This document shows, one piece after another, positions 11,301 through 23,084 of a stretch of DNA of 64,000 bases. A model generated the notes under the pieces. It had not been told where the DNA came from and made no database searches. It was given only the letters and a program-made list of their open reading frames with translations. This DNA is from Xylogone sp. PMI_703. Taxonomy: Eukaryota; Ascomycota; Leotiomycetes. The position numbers and the translations under genes are program-made. The stretch covers positions 4,340,001-4,404,000 of the forward strand of contig JAJTUQ010000002.1 in assembly GCA_021399445.1 (NCBI GenBank). Direction: 5' to 3'. Every line of letters starts with the position of its first letter. The first letter of the stretch is position 1.

Positions 11301-14087
11301 TTTGATGGGAATCGTAGTAGTGCGGCGTCTATGCTTGCGAAACAGATACGACTGAAGTTAGTTGCAGATGATGACTCCGATATCCCGAGACCCTATCGGA
11401 ATATTATGGTATCTATACACGCTATTGCAACCTTCAAAGCCTTAGACGACTATCTACGTCCGAGAATTAGTCTGTCGGAACGACCAAGAGCTGCAAGGCA
11501 TAGGGATGGCTTATCTGGTACCCTTGCAGCTCTTGCAGCCGCAGGTCTACCTAGTCCCTACTCCGGCATTCCTTCTAGACTTTCAGAACGTGGAGAAACA
11601 ACTACGCCAGCAAATAATTCTCCATCTACGCCGAATCCCCGATCATCCCGTAAAGCAAAGTCAAAGTCTAGTCCGGCTGAAACTCCGGGATCGGTGGGGC
11701 AGATGTCTCAGCCTGCTTCACAGGAAAAGGGTGTCGTCCGTCGCTCAAGCCGTCGGCAACGTACACAAGCGGAGCCGCCAATCAATCCTCCCCCGCCAGG
11801 AGATGAAGATAACTTAGAAGGCGCCTTAGAATGTGCCGACGAGAGGCAACTCAGTGATGAGGAGGATCTGGAAAGTAGTGCCGCTCTGGATACTATTGTG
11901 GGAGATTTGGACGAAGAAATGGAAGGGGGGACTCCTACCGATGCTTCTGCGGTAAACCTCGAGGTCGCTGCCGGAGGCAGGGTCACAGCACGTAAAGAAG
12001 ATGGAACAAGAGTCGCAACTCCCTCACAACTTCCAGGAACCAATCCCCGGAATACCCAAGTCTCACAAAATACCACCTCAAATGGGGCTACAACATCCGG
12101 CACGCCTAGCAATTCAAAGCCTATGTCGTATGCAGCAGCGATTCAGGCTGTTCCACAAGATTGGCATATAGAATTCAGTCTTGATGAGAAAGTTATTCCA
12201 AATGAGACCACGATTTATCGGGCTGTCCATAATATTTCAGGGTCCGCTGATGAACAGGCAAGTCGCAGTGTATGGTCTGCCATTCACCCTATAAAATTCA
12301 AGCGGGTTGCCGGACCACCACCTCCAGAGCAAAGTTCCTTTACCCACTCTGCTGATACTAGTAACGAGACGACCGCGTCCGGTATTCCTGCGTCATTAGA
12401 TAAGCACCCAGCAACTTCATCAATTCTCAGACTACTTAATATACTTCACGCTCTCAATGCGAATCTCGACGATGTATTGGCAGAAAACAAAGAGGCCTTG
12501 AAATTGAACGCAGAACCACTATCCCAATTTGTTAACACTAAGCTCACGGCAAAGCTTAATAGGCAACTTGAGGAGCCCTTGATTGTTGCAAGCAACTGTT
12601 TACCAAGCTGGAGCGAAGATCTTGCTAGACTCTACCCTTTCTTATTCCCCTTCGAGACTCGCCACCTCTTCCTGCAGTCTACATCATTTGGCTACGCAAG
12701 GTCGATGACACGATGGCAAAATGCACAGTCTGCAGATGAATCAAGAAGGGACCGCCACAGAGATGAGAGACCTTTCTTAGGTCGTCTACAGCGCCAAAAA
12801 GTGAGAATATCTCGATCGAAAATCCTAGAATCCGCTCTAAAGGTTATGGAGTTGTATGGGGCTTCCCAAAGCATTCTTGAGGTGGAATATTTCGAGGAAG
12901 TAGGCACCGGTTTAGGCCCAACATTAGAATTTTACTCTACCGTGTCAAAGGAGTTTTCAAAGAAAAAGCTAAAGCTTTGGCGAGAAACGGATTCTAACGA
13001 TAATGATGAATATGCATTTGGCGCTCGTGGTCTCTTCCCTGCCCCAATGAGTGACGAGCAGGCATCAAATGAGAATGGTAAACGCATTCTCCATCTCTTC
13101 AAGATGCTTGGAAAATTTGTGGCCCGATCTATGATTGACTCCCGTATAATTGACGTCTCTTTCAATCCGACCTTTTTCCGTATCGGTGATCAATCAAAAC
13201 CCGTCACTCCATCTCTTGGTGCAGTTAAGACAGTGGATCCCCAGCTGGCGAAGTCACTTAAGTTGATCAAGAGATTCGCTATGGGAAAGAAGGCTATTGA
13301 TGAGAATCCCAACTTCACACCCGCGGAAAAGGTGGCACACGCGGAGGCTCTGGAAATCGACGGGGTACGAATTGACGATCTTGGACTTGATTTTACACTC
13401 CCTGGCTACTCGTCTATTGAACTACTACCGAATGGCTCTCAAATCCCCGTCACTATTGATAACGTTGAATCGTACCTGGATAAAGTTATCGATATGACAC
13501 TGGGAAAGGGCGTCCAACGGCAGGTTGATGCCTTTAGGGCCGGGTTTACCCAAGTCTTCCCTTACTCAGCACTGAGTGCATTCACCCCTGACGAACTCGT
13601 CATGCTATTTGGTAGAGTTGAAGAGGATTGGTCTCTCGAGAGTGAGTGATTCCGACTTACATAGTACTCTAGACTAGCTAACGTGTTACTAGCATTAATG
13701 GACTCGATAAAAGCGGATCACGGGTTTAATATGGACAGCAAGAGCGTGAAGAATTTACTTCAAACTATGAGCGAATTATCAATTCCCGAGCGTCGGGAGT
13801 TCCTACAATTCACAACAGGGAGCCCCAAACTTCCTATTGGCGGTATGTATGCTAATATGTTAGAAAATACTCTTTCTAACGAAAATATAGGTTTCAAAGC
13901 TCTTACACCCATGTTCACTGTGGTATGTAAACCCAGTGAACCGCCATACGTATCGGACGACTATCTGCCAAGCGTGATGACTTGTGTCAATTATCTGAAA
14001 CTACCAGATTATACCAGCTTAGAAGTCATGCGCCGTCGTATGTATACTGCTATCAAGGAGGGCCAAGGCGCTTTCCATCTCTCATAG
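8329..14087 (+). CDS. UFD4: Ufd4/TRIP12-type HECT ubiquitin ligase
   Basis: Six exons (8329-8630, 8680-8768, 8823-9457, 9510-13641, 13693-13842, 13891-14087) give 1834 aa. The N-terminus is basic and Ser/Pro-rich with likely nuclear signals (SRKRKVPP, SKRQKRQK), followed by an acidic stretch. Armadillo-like repeats start near residue 240 (LREKSDPSVQLIALQELSE) and cross the exon 3/4 join (ALS|TLEKISVEYPA). A TRIP12-like middle region (RPYRNIMVSIHAIATFKALD) precedes a long disordered linker. The C-terminal HECT domain ends with the catalytic cysteine in PSVMTCVNYLKLP, about Cys1801. The family adds ubiquitin chains to ubiquitin-fusion and N-degron substrates and cooperates with Ubr1 in yeast. 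The fifth intron is 48 bases, in frame and free of stops. Confidence 0.95.
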
Positions 14088-14698
14088 GTGTTGTGTTGGA
14101 TGGGATGGTTGAGAATGGTTCATCTCAGTATCGAAATTTAAGGGATGATCACTCAGGTTGCTTATTTTGCATGCTATATATTTATGAGCTTCTCAGCATC
14201 AGGCGTTTCTCTTTATTCTGTTTGGTCTGCGGAAGCTCATATCAAATCGCATGGTAGGTCGTTGAGGCGTATAGCTGGGGAGAGATCTAAACATGGGTGG
14301 AATGGCGGGTTTGGCTTTTGTGCACTTTATTAGATAGGCAGGTAGTGCGAATTAATTTCTGTTGGACGGCGAATTATCAGATATCTCATGAGACCCTCTA
14401 GATCCTGTCCCTTGTTGTCGCCTTAATATTGAGGCTTAACAGCAGGCCCTAATGAGAGGGGTCCTGCAAACGCACTAAGATAACATTGCTGCATTGATAA
14501 AGCGACGTGATGGAGTCATCGCTAAAACATGACAACAATGTAAGGTCAGTTTGTATAGCAATTTATGATACTACTCAATCTCTTTTGAAATATTGTAAAT
14601 AATGTTTAAAGTAATCTCTTATGTTTATTTTTTACCAGTTCGTCGAGATAGATAAGAAGCCCGGATCACTACCACAACATCACCTGCGGAAACCAGTT
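14088..14698. other. Spacer between UFD4 and the CUE-Smr gene
   Basis: Same-strand intergenic DNA of about 0.6 kb, turning AT-rich after 14500. It should hold the UFD4 3' UTR and the promoter of the next gene. No other feature is seen. Confidence 0.45.
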
Positions 14699-16376
14699 AT
14701 GGCACTCGAACTCAAACTTCGGAGTGATCTGGAGGTATATTGATAATTTTGAGCTTCAGTAGTACTATAGAAAGAGCTAATCGGTATTACAGCGAGAATA
14801 TTGTCCGCCCCTAGATTCTGCAACTTTGCTCGCAATCCTGCAAGACTATGAAGACCTCACGGATGAAAGCCAGTTGAAGGCTGCGCGCCAAACATTGGAT
14901 ATAATAAAAGAGTATGCTGCGGCAGAAGAAGCCACCGGATTTGACCCAAGTGGAAGTAGTGGGTATCTGGACCAGGGCCATGAGTTGGAAGCAGTAGGCC
15001 GGGCAGAAAACGGAAGTGCCAGTACAAAGAGTCAGAATGAATGGCAAAGCATTACCGATGATACATCCCTAAGCCAAGAATTATCTCCGTTGGATACAGA
15101 AGCGGATCCTCACTCATATGAGCAGTCAACCATCTGGAGGACGGATAGTTCTGGCCAGAACCAGCTGGCTGATGTCGAGAAGGAAACTTTATTAGCTGGT
15201 ATATTCCCTAAAATGAAGATAGTTGATATTAGATACGCCTTGAAACGATGCAATGAAGTAACAGATCTAGCAATGGATGAGTTACTTACTCAATCATTCT
15301 TGGAGGAGAATGGTGGCATAGCTAGAGGAGTTGAGGGCTTTGATGAAGACAACTTAGGTCCTACACCCAAATCCAAAAAGAAAAAGAAGAAAAAGAAAGT
15401 ATATTCGGCAGAAGATACAATGAATAGCCCAGCATCTGATTATTCCTCCGAATCGAGCAGGTGGGATGATGGGAAGCGCGAGATTGACTTCATTTCGTCA
15501 AGAACTGGATTGGATGCCCACCAAGTGAAGTCATTTTATTATCAGAATGGCGCATCGCAGCGAAAAACAATCCAGGCAATAGTAGCAGATCATCAGAAAC
15601 TAGGAATTGAAGCAGACGATTATATTCTTGAAAAAGCAGAGGAGCTCAGCCAAGAATTTCCCAGCATTCCGATAACTGAGTTGACGGCTTTACTTCAGTT
15701 AACAAATCCCTCAACTGCATCTGCCCACGAGCTCGCAAAAGCATTAGCTTCAAGCCAAACCAACAATGCAAAGCCTAGAATTCAAATAGAATTTCGCCAT
15801 GCTCCTATTGAGTCAGAAGTTCACTCGCCCACAACTAAACCACAATCATATAATGCTGTGTTCATGGATGGTGCTAATAATCAGATGGATGCTTCAAAGG
15901 CGGCTTTGATAGCCGCAAAGTATAAAGATAGACGGAATGCAGCTTTCACACAAGCTTCAGCAGCATATAAAAGGGGGAAATCCGATCCTTTGATGGGAGG
16001 TGCAGCCGCATACTATTCTCAGATTGGAAGAGATCTAGACGCACGTGCGAAAAATGCAGCAAGTGCTGCAGCTGATGCACTTGCCGCACAGCAAAGCACA
16101 AAATTGAAGTTGGATTTGCATGGTATAACCGTCAAAGATGCTGTACGGATCTCCAGAGAGCGTGTTACTAACTGGTGGCACCAATTGGACGAAGTACGAG
16201 CCGATGGGCGAAGTGTTGGACCCGGCTACACGATTGTGACCGGCATCGGTCAGCATAGCGACGGAGGCAAAGGTAAACTGGGTCCTGCTGTTGGAAAAAT
16301 GTTGATAAGAGAAGGATGGAAGGTTGAAGTTGGGAGCGGTGTTCTGGTCGTTACTGGCCGTGCTCAGAAGCGCTGA
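14699..16376 (+). CDS. CUE and Smr domain protein, Cue2-like no-go-decay nuclease
   Basis: Two exons: a 36-base first exon 14699-14734 (MALELKLRSDLE) and 14793-16376, joined in phase 0, giving 539 aa. A CUE-like ubiquitin-binding domain lies near residues 142-184 (LLAGIFPKMKIVDIRYALK). A poly-lysine run and two further helical UBA/CUE-like segments follow. Then comes a DUF1771 helical region (about 365-440; SKAALIAAKYKDRRNAAFTQ). A C-terminal Smr domain carries LDLHG near 450 and TGIGQHSDGGKGK. In yeast, Cue2 with this architecture cuts mRNA in stalled, ubiquitinated ribosomes; the LDLHG and TGxGxHS motifs are those of the nuclease fold. Orthology with Cue2 is inferred from domain order; other fungal Smr proteins look similar. 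The 3' end converges on the BCKDH gene. Confidence 0.88.
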
Positions 16377-16643
16377 TTTCATATAGTAAAGTGTGACTTG
16401 TCAGTGGGATACTTTATGATATCTGTTTGCAGTTCTGTTTGAAGCATATGCATAGGAGTTAGCATGGTTGTTCATGGTTATTTTGGAGTATATGGTGTTG
16501 AGAGCTGTTTGGATTATAGAACCAATCAAGAGAATTTATTATATAGACAGAGCAAGAAGACTGGACTTTATAAAGTCCTTAGGTTCATATGGTTCAATTA
16601 ACAATTCATGATCTAAATGAAGGCTCATTCGATTATCTACATT

Positions 16644-18100
16644 CTATTTTGACAATGATGTCCTGCCTCCTTCAAATTCTGTAACATCATACTCATCGGG
16701 GTATTGCTCTATAATACTGTTGAGTTCCTTCATCTGTTCCTTAAGGTCAGGTGTCATTTCTTCGTATACGTCTTCAAACAATGCACTCAGCGGAGGCTTC
16801 TTTTCTTTCTCGGCATTTGCAAACGCTTTCAAAACGTCTCTTCTGCTGCTTGCTCGCAACTCCTTTTCCAACTCATCATTCCAAAGTCCTCTTGATTCCA
16901 AGTATTTGCGCAAGCGGGTGATTGGATTATCTCTCCGCTTCCAGTCCTCAACTTCTACCCTTGCTCTATATGCAAATGAGTCATCGCTGGTGCTATGGTG
17001 CGATATTCGGTAGGACATAGCTTCAATGAGGACAGGCTTTCCCCCATCCTTAAGAGCCAATTCTCTAGCTCTCTTCGTGGCCTCTCTAACCGCCCAAATA
17101 TCATTTCCATCTACTCTGATCGTATCAATTCCATATCCAATGCCTCTACTCGCAATCCCATCACCGCGGTACTGCTCTAATGTTGGAGTGCTGATTGCAT
17201 AGCCATTGTTTCTGCATATGAATACAACTGGACAGGATCGGGTCGCTGCAATATTTAGAGCAGCATGGAAATCTCCTTCACTAGCAGCGCCCTCACCGAA
17301 ATAGCAGGCTACTATCCTCGGCGGCGTATTTGGGTCTATCAGCCGTTGCATCTTTAGTGCATAGGCTGCACCCGCTGCTTGAGGAATCTGAGTAGCCAGA
17401 GGTGATGATATGGTATGCTAGACTAGGTCAGTTCGTGTAGATAAGTACAGTGCGCAAATTACTCACTATGTTCAAAGCAGCACTGCCATAATGGACTGGC
17501 ATGTTTCTCCCCTTGCCAGGGTCATTCTTGTTGGCGAATAGTTGACTCATGAAATTATCAAAGGTAAATCCTCGCTGCATGAATACTCCGGCTTCTCTGT
17601 ACTGAGAGAAAATTACATCTTCGGGTTCCAGAGCAGAAGCGGAACCGACACAAGTTCCCTCCTCTCCCTGACTCGTCATGTAGAAACTTATTCTTCCCTG
17701 CCTCTGTGCGTCGAACATTATGAGATCCATTACCGATACCGCAACCATATTTTTGTACATCTGAATTGCCAGTTCATCTGAACCCGGTTCGAATGAAGGA
17801 TCCACAATATCACCATCCGGACTCATAGCTCGATAGGTAGGAATAGCTGGATATGTGGCTGGGTGCTCGAATTGAAGTGAGTTCGTGAACTTACTATCCA
17901 CCGCTCCGGGAAATCTGACTCTGGAAAACATATTAGTGAAACAATACCTCTAATCTGAATACCACTTACCCAGCAGAACCCGGCTTCTGAGACAGAGAAG
18001 AAGAGCATCGTTGTGCTTGGAACACAAAGCGGAAGGCTACTGGGAACAGATTATTCCTCCGCACGAAGCGACGTCCAAAATTTTGCGCCCTCATTGCCAT
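16644..18100 (-). CDS. BCKDHA: Branched-chain 2-oxoacid dehydrogenase E1 alpha, mitochondrial
   Basis: Three exons (18100-17970, 17920-17467, 17417-16644) give 452 aa. The first 45 residues are rich in Arg, Ser and Phe without acidic residues ([17 protein letters not shown]), a typical matrix presequence. The mature part starts near [12 protein letters not shown]. It contains the thiamine-diphosphate segment [15 protein letters not shown] followed by RNNGYAIST. It also has the phosphorylation loop [16 protein letters not shown], whose serines are regulated by BCKDH kinase in animals. With E1 beta the enzyme decarboxylates keto acids of Leu, Ile and Val for transfer to E2. That loop separates it from pyruvate dehydrogenase E1 alpha. 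The 5' end is 277 bases from COQ5 on the other strand. Confidence 0.95.
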
Positions 18101-18377
18101 TGTGTAGGTTGAAATCTAAATCTAAAATTGCAAATCATCTCCGCATGGCTGAGGGTCTCATCTCTCCTCCGGGGCTCGGTGACGACCATGGCTGGTAGAT
18201 TGGAACCTTCGGCACAAGCAAGAATCTGGGGAAGCCCGATGCTAGCCGGCTGCCAAGCACAATTCCACCAGGGGGACAAGGCTGAGGATGTCGCCTCACT
18301 TTGCCGTAAGGCATCAGGCATTGGATTTTTGACTTCAATGAGAGCTTAAAATTAAGCTTGAAGCCCCATAAACAAAA
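18101..18377. promoter_or_regulatory. Shared promoter of BCKDHA-like gene and COQ5
   Basis: Only 277 bases separate the two divergent start codons, so 5' UTRs and both promoters must fit here. A CCAAT pentamer is seen on the minus strand at 18320-18324 (ATTGG on plus). Both products are mitochondrial. Transcription starts cannot be read from sequence. Confidence 0.6.
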
Positions 18378-19432
<1,055 letters not shown>

Positions 19433-19860
19433 ACCGTGGATAGATCTTTTTCTACTACTGTACAATACATGTAATATAAGTTGAATAGAATCTGAAGGTC
19501 ACAATCTCCTTAATGTACGGCGGATAACATGTCAAAGTTTATGTATTCTCTATCTATGAACCAACACCGCAGCGAGTATCGTTTCAGGCCCAAATAGAAT
19601 ACATGCAACGCTTTTCGAAAACCGACGGTATAATAATTGGTTATCAAGGTACAGAGAGAACAGAAGCAATCATCGCTCCCACGTTGTGAAGCTTACGATA
19701 TGGAACTCCACTCCAGCCTAACTCACCAATACCTAACTAAAAAGGTCGCAAGTATAAACGACCTAAACTGTTTTCTGCCAACAGTTGGTGGCCATTAAGA
19801 AAATTTAGGAGTAGTACTTTTGTTAAAAATCGCTTGTAGAACCGAGAGAAATATGAGAGC
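19433..19860. other. Convergent 3' region of COQ5 and the DUF2433-like gene
   Basis: 428 bases between two converging stop codons. AT-rich stretches suit poly(A) signals for both strands. No further gene is supported; the overlapping minus-strand frame at 19737-20228 is a frame shadow of the Gly/Arg-rich tail of the next gene. Confidence 0.5.
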
Positions 19861-22311
19861 TTAGGAATCACCGGTAGCAGGAGTAGCGGAAGTTGGTGCA
19901 GGCGATGAAGTGCCGTCTGTTTTGAAGCCGCCCCGTCCACCCCGGCCGCCTCGACCACGTTCACCTCCACGTCCTCCTCGTGGGCCTCCACGACCTCCGC
20001 GACCACCACGGCCTCCTTCACTATCACTGGCGCCGCCGCTTCTATATCCGCCTTGGGCGGTGTTAGAAGTGTTTCCTCCTCTACTACTTGTCCAGCTACC
20101 GGCTCCTCCTCGGTTCGATGTATAAGATCCTCTCTCTTTAGGTTGGAAGATCTTGACAAGTGGTCGACTCCGGTCTTCGCTCGAACGTGACTTGGTATCT
20201 TCTGGTAGCCTTGCGAGTACAGCATCACGTTCTTCTACTGTTTTAAAGTGAGCGACCTTGTTTGATGCTCCCCATTTTTCGATCTTGACGATCTTTCCTT
20301 TGTCCTCTTCACTGAACAGATCCCGAACTGCTTCGTCAGAAGTCACGTTCATGATGAACAAACCAATAATTTGCTCCGACTGGGTCTTTGTAACAGGTGA
20401 AGTAACATCACCACCGTTTGCCGATGCGCCGTTAGTAGCAGCTGGCGTGCTAGTCTTTTCACCTTCTTTACCTGGTGCTGGTGCAGCGGTAGTAGTTTGG
20501 GGCGGCTGTGGAGTAGCTGGCTTTGGTTGGAATGGTGCTGGTGAGTCGGTCGTCCGGTCAGGACCTGTAGGACCCCTGGGCTGTTGCTGCTGTTGAGTTT
20601 GAGTTCTCGGCTGTCCTTGGTTGAATGGTTGTGCAGGAGCAGGGGCAGGAGAGCGTTGCGCCGATCCAGTGGGAGCAGCCGAGGTTAAAGCATGAGTTGA
20701 GGTTGGTGTTCCGCTACCAGGAGCAGGGACTTGGGATGATGGCTGTGCAGGGTGAGTTGGGTGTTGTTTCGCTCCTCTGTGTGCGAAGTTGAATCCTTGG
20801 GCTCTCATTTCAGTACCAATACGACCATCCTGGATTTCCAACACCAGCCATCCAAATGCAGCGTCAGCCAAGTTGAAATTCCACATATTTTTGAATGCGC
20901 TCTCATCAACTTGGCCAACAGCAGCTGCATTCGAGCCACCTACTGGACCACCGAAGGGGTTACCACCATGTGCTGTGCTAGGCATCTTCTCAACTATTCC
21001 CAGAGCATTGTTGAGCAGATTCTGTTGTGCTTCGTTCTGCGCTATAGCTGGCTGAACCTCACCCTTAACGGTCTCCCAGACGTCATTGAAGGATGCCTTG
21101 GAAGCTGCCAGTTTTCCACGGTAATGGTCTAGAGTAGGGTTGACACTAAATTCGTTGTAGGAACTACCATATCGGAAGTGAAGTCCAGCAGAAATCGAAA
21201 AATCAGCCTTCAAAGTAACTGAGAGCTGGTTCAGAATACCCTCGCGTGCTGGCGAAGCATGTGTGATAAAAATCCGGGTTTCCGTAGGATCGTAAACACG
21301 GTTCGCTGTGTCTACCAGCTCACCCATTTGTAGAAGTGTGGTCCACATCGTTCCTTGTCCGCCAGCAATTGTTGTTCGACCTTCCCCGTTATCAAACAGC
21401 TTATGCATGACAACAGCGCCACCGAGACCTAGTAACCTCAACTTTACGCCGCCAATCTCTAGGAGCATTGAGCGAGCTTCATCAATAATGTGGAGCTTGT
21501 CGACTTTGTATTCTCCGGACCTGAACTTCTCTAAGACTCGGACATCTTCACAAGCGCCCCAGACAGTGTATACAGGAACATCTAACTTCAGGCTTCCGTT
21601 TAAGAATTGAGGAAGTTCTGAAAGCGGTAGATCTTGAGGAGAGAATCGGGTCTTTACTGGGCCGCCAGGAGCAACAATGGCTTTCTTCGTCGGTTCCGAA
21701 ATTAAGGGCGAATATTGGGCGACGTGCTTCAATGTCCTGGAGAGATGTTAGCAGAGCACGTGAAGAAAAGCAGCTGTTGCGCCAAGGGCAAAACCTCACT
21801 TTTCTGCAATACGATCCAATGAGGTATCATCGTAAAACCCGAAATCACCCGTATGTATAATATGGTCGGCTCTTGCCTGCTTTGCCAGATCATTGAGAGA
21901 TTTGAGGTTTCCTTCGGCACGTTAGCCTCGCGGCCAAGAATATGAAGTCCTTTGATAACTCACCTCGAACATCTGCTACACAGAGGACCCTCACACCACC
22001 AGTTTGTATGATACGGCCGTTGTTTGGGAGTAATGGTGTAGCTCCAGGAGGTAGTCCTGCGTGTGCTCCTGCAGCTCCATTAGGTAGGTAGCCCGGGGTA
22101 TTGTACGTATGGGGGGGACGTTGCTATGATTTGTACGCATTAGCTGCGAAATTGAATTTTGGAAAGGCCAAAATCAAGTGAGAAGGCTCTGAAAAGGTTT
22201 TACCATCCCAGAATAATCTCATCAAGATGCGCCACGATGCATTATCACATGGATGTCTTTGATCCATGTGATGGAGCGTTTAAAGGATTTGGTACTCACA
22301 GAAGCAGCCAT
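19861..22311 (-). CDS. Phosphoesterase-like (DUF2433-type) protein with RRM-like region and RGG tail
   Basis: Four exons (22311-22300, 22123-21964, 21911-21800, 21736-19861) give 719 aa. Exon 1 is 12 bases (MAAS) before a 176-base intron. Residues 48-260 follow the metallophosphoesterase order: VLCVADVRGN (55-59), HTGDFGFYDD (79-80 is GD), VYTVWGACEDV (155-159), LLGLGGAVV and FITHASPAREG (His254). Compared with the usual D-x-H, GD and GNH pattern, the first His is Arg57 and GNH is GAC, so catalysis is doubtful. A Pro/Gln-rich linker leads to an RRM-like segment near 550-615 (IGLFIMNVTSDEAVRDLF, then KVAHFKTVEERDAVLARL) and an RGG-rich tail near 640-705. This resembles the fungal DUF2433 family, recognised from memory. 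Function unknown; RNA binding is inferred from the tail. Confidence 0.85.
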
Positions 22312-23084
22312 GACCTAGAGTGCGATGATTTTATGATGTGAAGATGGTGGTATCAACTGAAGGGGATCTACGCCGTTAAAGAAGAGAGAGAGAGGAAATC
22401 TTCGGTGATGGCGGATGGCGTGAAGAATGGAAAGGGAGAACAATGTTCAAAGGCAAGCCTGTGTTTAAGTTGAAGTTCGAGCAACCGCGATTTGGTTTGA
22501 TCGTCCAAAAATGGAATAGCGCGGCTGGCCACTTGCATTCACGTTAATTCTTGCATTTGTTTGTTAAGTGGCAACCACGAAGGATAAGAGTCGCCAAATA
22601 TACCAGGCTGAATCGCGAGACAAAATTTATCCATCACCACATAATTGCAGCAGCCAGAGAAACCCTCAAAACAGTATTGACTACTTCAGTAATAAAATGT
22701 ATTGGTCTCTTCCATTGTGAGAGGTATGATTTTATAAGACTGTTACGTACCTGCATATTGCGGCTCGGTTGACCACAAGTGTTGGGATACAGATTCTTTT
22801 GTAGAGGATTGTGTTAGCAACTAGTTACAAATATTCTTCTTACGTTTTCTACAGCCAGCTTACATATTTAGTAAAAGTTCACATTGATTCGTTGTCATGT
22901 TTCTCCAGTGCAGACACCTGTGTATGCCCTGAAGGGAAGTCATCAATCACTAAACCACAAGTGGTTCGTCATGATGTAAATATTATATTTCATAGTCCTC
23001 AAAAGTAGGTGGGTATCAAATGATTAGTAGTGGTGTATCGATGCCTAGAACAAATGGTTGTTTCTCCACAAAATAAGATATTGA
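22312..23084. other. Upstream region of the DUF2433-like gene and 3' flank of Gem1
   Basis: 773 bases between two minus-strand genes. It contains a purine-rich stretch at 22380-22445. Short plus-strand frames here show no conserved pattern. No other feature is supported. Confidence 0.45.

Noticed and set aside
19910..20125. Proline/arginine-rich plus-strand frame
   Set aside because: It is the antisense image of the Gly/Arg-rich RGG tail of the minus-strand gene; no independent signals.
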